Origin: CAIQJJ01 sp964606085
GTDB lineage: Bacteria > Chloroflexota > Anaerolineae > Anaerolineales > UBA4823
Assembly (NCBI GenBank): GCA_964606085.1
Contig: CAZSFD010000148.1
Span: 1-6,354 of the forward strand
Direction: 5' to 3'
DNA length: 6,354 nucleotides
Made by a program: the position numbers and the translations under genes. Positions within the stretch are counted from its first letter, which is position 1; each line of letters opens with the position of its first letter. A model generated the notes under the pieces. That model was given only the letters and a program-made list of their open reading frames with translations, ran no database searches and was not told the origin of the DNA. Positions 1 to 6,354 of this stretch are shown in pieces.

Positions 1-54
1 CCAGATGCTGTTGAGCAGGTATTTCTTCCAGGGGATTTTTGGTAACGTTTTCAT
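1..54 (-). CDS. 5' end of an unidentified gene, cut by the window edge
   Basis: An ATG at 54-52 opens a frame that stays open for 18 codons to the window edge, reading MKTLPKIPWKKYLLNSIW. It starts 9 bases after the stop codon of the PPOX-fold gene on the same strand, which fits a fourth cistron of the same operon. The start is basic and contains tryptophans, as is common ahead of a membrane segment, but too little is visible to assign a family. The upstream bases (AAGATTCCG) give only a weak ribosome-binding site, so this gene call rests mainly on position and open frame. Confidence 0.4.
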   Translation of the reverse strand, partial: MKTLPKIPWKKYLLNSIW

Positions 55-63
55 CGGAATCTT

Positions 64-540
64 TTACGCAACCGGCGCGCGCCGGCGCGCCTTTTCGGGG
101 AAGCGCATCTCCATCAGCGGAATGCCCACGCCATAGGTGATAAATTCTCCCGCCGGTTCAACTTCCAGCACAGCCATGCCTGCCAGCTTTTGCGTGTCCT
201 TTTCGGTTCCTTGCAGCAGGGCGTGGAGAATATCCTGGCCCAGGTTTTGCGGTTCAAGAACGGCTGCGATCCCTGAAAAGGTGATCGTGGCGGCGGGGAT
301 TTTGATCCACGGCAGGAAGGGGATGCGCTTAGGGATCGGCACGGTGAGCGAGACGTGCGGGTTGCGCTGAATATGGCGCGCCTTCCAGGAATCCTTGTTC
401 GTGGCAATATACAGTTTGCGGTCGTGGACGATGTAAACGATGCCAATCGTACGCGCCTCGCCTTTGGGTGTCACCATGCCGAGGACGGCAAAGAGTTCTT
501 TTTTGAGTTCGGTCCAAACTTGTTGGGTGGTTAAGTCCAT
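64..540 (-). CDS. Pyridoxamine 5'-phosphate oxidase-fold (FMN-binding split-barrel) protein
   Basis: A 158-residue cytosolic protein of the PPOX-like split-barrel superfamily, whose members bind FMN, F420 or haem and carry out small redox reactions. The N-terminal half shows the usual pattern: a helix (about 5-18), then beta strands around FAVLGMVTPKGEARTIGIVYIV (16-38), KLYIATNKDSWKARHIQRNP (42-61) and VSLTVPI (63-69). The segment TNKDSWKARHIQRNPHV matches the conserved phosphate/cofactor-contact strand and helix (compare T..S.K...I..NP.V in relatives). The C-terminus, with GVGIPLMEMRFPEKAR, is typical of the short single-domain branch. The start is supported by GGAGGA at 550-545, four bases before ATG. 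It is the third gene of the operon, 34 bases after the polyferredoxin. The cofactor and substrate are not determinable from sequence: true PNPOx activity is unlikely at this length, and a flavin- or F420-dependent reductase or a flavin-binding partner of the Fe-S protein are alternatives. Confidence 0.8.
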   Translation of the reverse strand: MDLTTQQVWTELKKELFAVLGMVTPKGEARTIGIVYIVHDRKLYIATNKDSWKARHIQRNPHVSLTVPIPKRIPFLPWIKIPAATITFSGIAAVLEPQNLGQDILHALLQGTEKDTQKLAGMAVLEVEPAGEFITYGVGIPLMEMRFPEKARRRAPVA

Positions 541-552
541 GTTGTCCTCCAG

Positions 553-578
553 GTAGGGCGAGATTAATTTCGCCCTAC
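553..578. repeat. Perfect palindrome between polyferredoxin and PPOX genes, containing a stop codon
   Basis: GTAGGGCGA at 553-561 is the exact inverse of TCGCCCTAC at 570-578, with an 8-base centre that contains ATTAAT. The stop codon (TAG, 577-575) of the upstream polyferredoxin gene lies inside one arm. The ribosome-binding site of the PPOX gene (550-545) begins two bases after the other arm. There is no following T-run on the minus strand, so it is not a standard intrinsic terminator. It may be a dispersed REP-like palindrome, or an intercistronic RNA hairpin affecting mRNA stability or translation of the downstream gene. Confidence 0.7.
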
Positions 579-1321
579 TTCCCGGCGCTGAACGAGTAGC
601 GGATGACCTTCTTCGAACAGGTATCTATGCAGTTGCCGCACAGGATACACTCGCTGTGTTCCATTTGTTCAGCCTCGACCATCGCATTAACATCCAGACC
701 CATCGGGCAGTTGCGGGTACAGAGTTTGCAGTCAGAACAGGCCGAGGCATCGGCCACCAGGCGCAGCGACGGCCAGGCGAAGCGGTTGCGCATCCAGCGC
801 CCGATGATCATGAAAGGCGCCATCCAGCAGATGGTGTGGCAGCCGGCGCGCCGTCCGAAAATCACCGCCAGGCCAACAAACAGGCCAATCACCACAAAGT
901 AGATGATGTATTTTTCCGGGGCGTCCATCGAAATTCCCGATTCCGTCAAATGGAGCAAGTTCACACTGGAATATCCGCCCGCCCGAATGAGCAGCCAGGC
1001 GATGATGGAAATCCACGGAATCCAGATCAGCCACTTGATCCAGGCCACTTTTTTGGGGTTGAGGGCGCGGTTGTTGATCGGTTCGGCAATATCAGCCATC
1101 GCAGCGCCAGGGCAGACCCACCCGCACCATAAGCGGCCCAGGAACAGCGAGGAAAGAAACATCAGCCCGAACATGACGGCGCTGCCGTTGAGGATGCCGT
1201 TCATTGCGCCATCTATGATGATATACGGCGAGAGGAAATTCATCGTGATGGGGAAAGTTAGAAACACGAACAGGACGATGGCTTTGCGAATCCGTTGGCG
1301 AAGGGGAAGTTGGCGAAGCAT
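575..1321 (-). CDS. Membrane-anchored 4Fe-4S polyferredoxin, NapH/YccM-like
   Basis: A 248-residue inner-membrane iron-sulfur protein predicted to pass electrons between the quinone pool or a partner and a redox enzyme. Four hydrophobic segments are visible: about 14-36, 45-65, 95-113 and 139-156. Two extra cysteine motifs flank them, CGWVCP (66-71) and CHTICWMAPF (161-170), as in NapH-type proteins. The C-terminal domain holds two ferredoxin-type clusters: C195, C198, C201, C205-P, and C225, C228, C231, C235, both CxxCxxCxxxC. All eight ligands are present. The ATG follows AAGGAG at 1332-1327 with good spacing. That ribosome-binding site overlaps the PadR stop codon, so translation is probably coupled. 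Family members serve nitrate, nitrous-oxide, methylamine and other systems; no terminal enzyme is visible here, so the specific role is unknown. The stop codon sits inside a palindrome, so the last residues may vary among relatives. Confidence 0.88.
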   Translation of the reverse strand: MLRQLPLRQRIRKAIVLFVFLTFPITMNFLSPYIIIDGAMNGILNGSAVMFGLMFLSSLFLGRLWCGWVCPGAAMADIAEPINNRALNPKKVAWIKWLIWIPWISIIAWLLIRAGGYSSVNLLHLTESGISMDAPEKYIIYFVVIGLFVGLAVIFGRRAGCHTICWMAPFMIIGRWMRNRFAWPSLRLVADASACSDCKLCTRNCPMGLDVNAMVEAEQMEHSECILCGNCIDTCSKKVIRYSFSAGK

Positions 1322-1326
1322 AAGAA

Positions 1327-1332
1327 CTCCTT
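1327..1332 (-). promoter_or_regulatory. Shine-Dalgarno site overlapping the PadR stop codon
   Basis: The minus strand reads AAGGAG, five bases before the polyferredoxin ATG, and its first two bases belong to the PadR stop codon TAA (1333-1331). Ribosomes ending on padR finish on the next gene's binding site, which supports one mRNA and coupled translation. Confidence 0.75.
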
Positions 1333-1888
1333 AACGTGAGGGAATCTGACCAGTTTTGATCCGTTCGATGACACTGTCGGCCCATTCGAGGTTGGCGCGC
1401 ATATTCCGAATGCCGTTTTCAAGCGTCAACAACCAGAAGAAATGCTCGCGCGGCGAGGCGATCTCCTGCTGAAACGGGGCGATCTGAGCGGGAACGGCGT
1501 CGTATCGCTCCAGGAAGCCGCGCATGATGGCCGCGTACCCCTCAAACTTCGCCAGAATTTCTGCATCGGAAAGCTGCCCGGCGAAAAAGACCTGGATCAG
1601 CGGCGCACTGCGCGGCTCGCCCATCGGCGGCGGGCCGGAGAGCCAATTGAGCAGTTCCACCCGCCCAGCCGCAGTGATGCGATATTCCTTGCGGTTGGGG
1701 CGGTCGGTTTGCGGGATCACTTCCATTTCGGCCAGGCCGCGTTCGGCCAGGGTGTTGAGCGTGCGGTAAATCTGCGCCTGGTCGGCCGGCCAGAAGTGGC
1801 TGATGGAGGTGTCGAAAATTTTTTTCAGGTCGTAGCCAGTGTAAGGATGGTAGCTGAGGAAGCCAAGGATGGCATGTTCGAGAGACAT
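1331..1888 (-). CDS. PadR-family transcriptional regulator
   Basis: A 185-residue DNA-binding repressor of the PadR family, subfamily with a C-terminal Vir_act_alpha_C-type helical domain. The N-terminus MSLEHAILGFLSYHPYTGYDL is the standard PadR opening. Residues 1-80 form a winged helix-turn-helix: the recognition helix lies near QAQIYRTLNTLAERGL (37-52), and the wing near NRKEYRITAAGR (65-76). Residues about 95-180 are helical and would form the dimerisation and effector-sensing part; FFWLLTLENGIRNMRANLEW is the usual final long helix. Length is normal for the subfamily. The ribosome-binding site is weak (AGGA at 1903-1900, 11 bases from ATG), but the family-like N-terminus makes this start secure. 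It is the first gene of the operon and lies right behind a near-consensus promoter, so autorepression, and repression of the downstream redox genes, is likely. Family members respond to phenolics, drugs or other small ligands; the ligand here is unknown. Confidence 0.92.
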   Translation of the reverse strand: MSLEHAILGFLSYHPYTGYDLKKIFDTSISHFWPADQAQIYRTLNTLAERGLAEMEVIPQTDRPNRKEYRITAAGRVELLNWLSGPPPMGEPRSAPLIQVFFAGQLSDAEILAKFEGYAAIMRGFLERYDAVPAQIAPFQQEIASPREHFFWLLTLENGIRNMRANLEWADSVIERIKTGQIPSR

Positions 1889-1935
1889 AAGAAGATAAAT
1901 CCTATATATGTGTCATCTTATATAAAACCTGTCTA

Positions 1936-1964
1936 ATAATAACAACAGAGAATAAGCGTGTCAA
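1936..1964 (-). promoter_or_regulatory. Near-consensus sigma70-type promoter of the PadR operon
   Basis: On the minus strand TTGACA (1964-1959) is followed after exactly 17 bases by TATTAT (1941-1936), an 11 of 12 match to consensus. Transcription would begin near 1929, leaving a leader of about 40 bases before the padR ATG at 1888. A second, weaker set, TTGTTA (1945-1940), 17 bases, TATAAG (1922-1917), overlaps it. The leader holds two TATATA boxes (1903-1908 and 1919-1924) around ATGTGTCAT (1908-1916), a partly symmetric AT-rich block that could be the PadR operator. Operator identity is inference only. Confidence 0.7.
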
Positions 1965-2008
1965 GGCCCAATTTTCGGTGTATTTTTGGGGGTGGCGAAA
2001 AGCCTGGT

Positions 2009-2045
2009 AAAAAGCAAAATCCCCGTGGAATATCCACGGGGATTT
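2009..2045 (-). terminator. Intrinsic terminator of tRNA-Asn
   Basis: A perfect 13-bp stem (2017-2029 with 2033-2045, 3-base loop) is followed on the minus strand by T-rich sequence ending in TTTTT (2013-2009). It begins 8 bases after the tRNA 3' end. It should stop tRNA transcription before the PadR promoter, whose -35 box begins 45 bases further on. Confidence 0.88.
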
Positions 2046-2052
2046 GCGCCTG

Positions 2053-2124
2053 CTCCTCGACCAGGATTCGAACCTGGAACCTAGCGGTTAACAGCCGCCC
2101 GCTCTGCCGTTGAGCTATCGAGGA
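2053..2124 (-). tRNA. tRNA-Asn (anticodon GUU)
   Basis: A 72-base cloverleaf can be drawn completely. The acceptor is TCCTCGA/TCGAGGA, the D arm GCTC/GAGC with a 7-base loop, the anticodon stem GGCGG/CCGCT (one G-T pair) with loop CTGTTAA, the variable loop 5 bases, and the T arm CCAGG/CCTGG with loop TTCGAAT. Anticodon GTT and discriminator G fit asparagine. The 3' CCA is not encoded (CAG follows the discriminator), so it must be added by nucleotidyltransferase. The gene stands alone with its own promoter and terminator. Confidence 0.97.
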
Positions 2125-2138
2125 ATAAAGCGAGCGGG

Positions 2139-2167
2139 ATTATAAGCGCAAGGATGGGGTGTGTCAA
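2139..2167 (-). promoter_or_regulatory. Fully consensus sigma70-type promoter of tRNA-Asn
   Basis: On the minus strand TTGACA (2167-2162), a 17-base spacer and TATAAT (2144-2139) match consensus in all 12 positions. The predicted start, near 2132, is about 8 bases before the mature tRNA 5' end at 2124. A CG-rich stretch (GCGAGCGGG, 2129-2137) lies right after the -10 box; a role as a discriminator is possible. Confidence 0.9.
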
Positions 2168-2301
2168 GAAAAATCTTGTTTGTGCGCCGATCTTTTTGTA
2201 AGGGTTCTTTATCCCGCTTTTACGTTTCGGCCAACAAGGTGAGATATACAATCAAGCATAAGCCTCCCGGCGGTCCGTTGCATTTTCAGGTCATTCTCAC
2301 C

Positions 2302-3360
2302 ATGGACGTTCTTCCCGTAATCAAACCCAACTTCGATATCGCCTCTCCTCTGCCTCCTTATTCAGCAGCGGCAGAAATGTTGCATGAAGCAATCAGCCAG
2401 TTGACACACCCCACCGCGGAGGCGCGCATTCAGGCCGCCCAAAATATCCACCAGATTGCCGCGATGCACCCGCAACAAGTTGCTCCGTTGTTGGCCCGGC
2501 TGCTGCCCGCCCTCGAAGCCCCTGAAACGGCAACCCGCTGGATGATCCTGCGCACCGTTGGCCTGTGCGCCGCATACGATCCCCAGGCAGCCATGGCCGC
2601 CCTGCCACACGCCGAAAAATTTCTGCACACCGAATGCAGTTCACCCTTATGGAATGCCGCCCTGGTCTACCTGGGCAATGTGGGGGCCACCTCCGCCGAA
2701 AATGCGAACCGGGTGCTGCCCCTGCTGGAACAAACGCTAGCCGACCTGCCACAACTAACCAAAGCCACACTGGAAAGCCTGGCGCGTCTGCTGGAGGCCG
2801 CCGACATTCGTACTTTGATTCATATTGCTAACCTGGCCAGGCGTTACACCCAGCACAGCAAGGCCGGGGTGCGCGCCAGCGCCAAGAAAATTGTCAAACG
2901 CGTCAGCGATTATGGCCTGATCCCGCCCAATCTGGTCAAACGGCTGGCGATTAACCACCAAATCCACATCCAATCCCCGCCAACCAGGGTCTACGATGCC
3001 CTGACCTGCGCCGATGAAATCAATCAATGGCTGAGCGCCACATCGTTTGTAGATGCCCGGCCCGGCGGCTCGATCCAAATCCGCTGGCAAAGCACCGACC
3101 GCCACGCCGATGAAGATGCCGGGCGGGTCATCCAGGCCACCCGCCCCGAACGCTTCACCTTCAAGTGGCAGCCGCACCGCCCCGATTACACAACCACCGT
3201 CGAAATTGACCTGCACCCCGTAGATGACGGAACCCGGCTGCACCTGTATGAAAGTGGCTACGAAAACTCCACCGACGGCAGCGAGTGCATGATCGAGCGC
3301 GCGACCCGTTGGAATGATGCGTTGGAGCGCCTCAAGGCGTATGTTGAAAGCGCTTCGTAA
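2302..3360 (+). CDS. HEAT-like solenoid fused to an SRPBCC/AHSA1-like domain
   Basis: A 352-residue protein, likely cytosolic, of unknown function. After a proline-rich lead (1-20), residues about 26-205 are alpha-helical and resemble HEAT repeats: paired helices such as AEARIQAAQNIHQIAAM, then PLLARLLPALEAPETATRW, and later KAGVRASAKKIVKRV. From about 216 to the end the sequence looks like the AHSA1/polyketide-cyclase branch of the SRPBCC fold: INHQIHIQSPPTRVYDALT, then INQWL, PGGSIQIRW, GRVIQATRPERFTFKWQP, and a closing helix RWNDALERLKAYVES. SRPBCC domains hold hydrophobic ligands or bind partner proteins; HEAT solenoids bind proteins. I infer a scaffold or adaptor role without a known partner. 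The frame stays open upstream to a GTG at 2161, but I start at ATG 2302: that GTG sits beside the tRNA promoter -35 box, and the 47 extra residues look non-coding. The ribosome-binding site is weak (AGG at 2288-2290), and no clear promoter is seen in 2168-2301. A start at Met26 (2377) is also possible. Confidence 0.78.
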   Translation: MDVLPVIKPNFDIASPLPPYSAAAEMLHEAISQLTHPTAEARIQAAQNIHQIAAMHPQQVAPLLARLLPALEAPETATRWMILRTVGLCAAYDPQAAMAALPHAEKFLHTECSSPLWNAALVYLGNVGATSAENANRVLPLLEQTLADLPQLTKATLESLARLLEAADIRTLIHIANLARRYTQHSKAGVRASAKKIVKRVSDYGLIPPNLVKRLAINHQIHIQSPPTRVYDALTCADEINQWLSATSFVDARPGGSIQIRWQSTDRHADEDAGRVIQATRPERFTFKWQPHRPDYTTTVEIDLHPVDDGTRLHLYESGYENSTDGSECMIERATRWNDALERLKAYVESAS

Positions 3361-3407
3361 ACGAAACCGGCTGAAGGTAGTGCAACACCTTCAGCCGGTT
3401 TCGTTTT
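3359..3407. terminator. Perfect 20-bp hairpin, bidirectional terminator between convergent genes
   Basis: Bases 3359-3378 pair without mismatch with 3387-3406, closing an 8-base loop. The last two bases of the HEAT-AHSA1 stop codon (TAA, 3358-3360) are the foot of the stem. On the plus strand the stem ends in TTTCGTTTT; on the minus strand it ends in GTTTACG, a poorer T-tract. It lies 17 bases downstream of the glyQS stop codon (3424-3426), so it can end transcripts from both sides, more strongly from the plus-strand gene. Confidence 0.88.
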
Positions 3408-3423
3408 GCGAGGATGGCGGCGG

Positions 3424-6354
<2,931 letters not shown>

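Noticed and set aside
74..91. GC-only inverted repeat (7-bp arms, 4-base centre) at the end of the PPOX gene, considered as a terminator
   Set aside because: No T-run follows on the minus strand and it lies within coding sequence for a basic tail (KARRRAPVA); a CG-rich codon run explains it well enough.
656..1132. Plus-strand frames opposite the polyferredoxin gene
   Set aside because: The minus strand has two complete ferredoxin motifs and membrane helices; the plus-strand product has no recognisable features.
1442..1936. A 164-codon plus-strand frame across padR and its promoter
   Set aside because: It lies antisense to a clear PadR protein and crosses the operon promoter; no domain is visible.
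2219..2252. Possible promoter for the HEAT-AHSA1 gene (TTTACG and TATACAAT)
   Set aside because: The -35 match is poor, the spacing is off (18-22 depending on the -10 chosen), and nothing else supports it.
2400..2405. TTGACA string at the start of the HEAT coding region
   Set aside because: No -10 box at suitable spacing downstream; it is within codons for QLTH and is likely chance.

Overview
The window looks like a chromosomal segment of a moderately GC-rich bacterium, most plausibly a member of the Chloroflexota (Anaerolineae-like). This is an inference from three things: a glycyl-tRNA synthetase with alpha and beta subunits fused in one chain, the style of dispersed short repeats read through as peptide (for example DPSAGSGQA), and near-consensus sigma70-type promoters. 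I see no phage, transposase, CRISPR or other mobile-element gene, so most of the window is ordinary chromosome.

Left part (1-1964, minus strand): a compact operon. From a near-consensus promoter (about 1936-1964) it runs through a PadR-family repressor (1331-1888), a four-helix membrane polyferredoxin of the NapH/YccM type (575-1321), a small FMN-binding split-barrel (PPOX-fold) protein (64-540), and the first 18 codons of another gene that leaves the window at base 1. Spacings are 9, 34 and 9 bases, so co-transcription is likely. A reasonable reading is a PadR-controlled redox module in which membrane Fe-S centres and a flavin or F420 protein are made together. The actual substrate cannot be read from the sequence.

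Middle (2009-2167, minus strand): a tRNA-Asn(GUU) gene with a fully consensus promoter (TTGACA, 17 bp, TATAAT) and its own intrinsic terminator, which insulates it from the PadR promoter just downstream.

Middle right (2302-3360, plus strand): a 352-residue protein with an N-terminal HEAT-like helical solenoid joined to a C-terminal SRPBCC/AHSA1-like domain. It ends in a perfect 20-bp hairpin that also lies downstream of the convergent glyQS gene.

Right (3424-6354, minus strand): glyQS, encoding fused alpha2beta2-type glycyl-tRNA synthetase. The 3' end is complete; roughly 25-30 N-terminal residues lie beyond the window. The inter-subunit linker is built from short dispersed-repeat DNA. An 18-mer repeat occurs twice more in the beta part, read in two different frames. 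These repeats, a palindrome spanning the polyferredoxin stop codon, and the HEAT-AHSA1 fusion are the most unusual things here. I did not find a convincing wholly new biological system.
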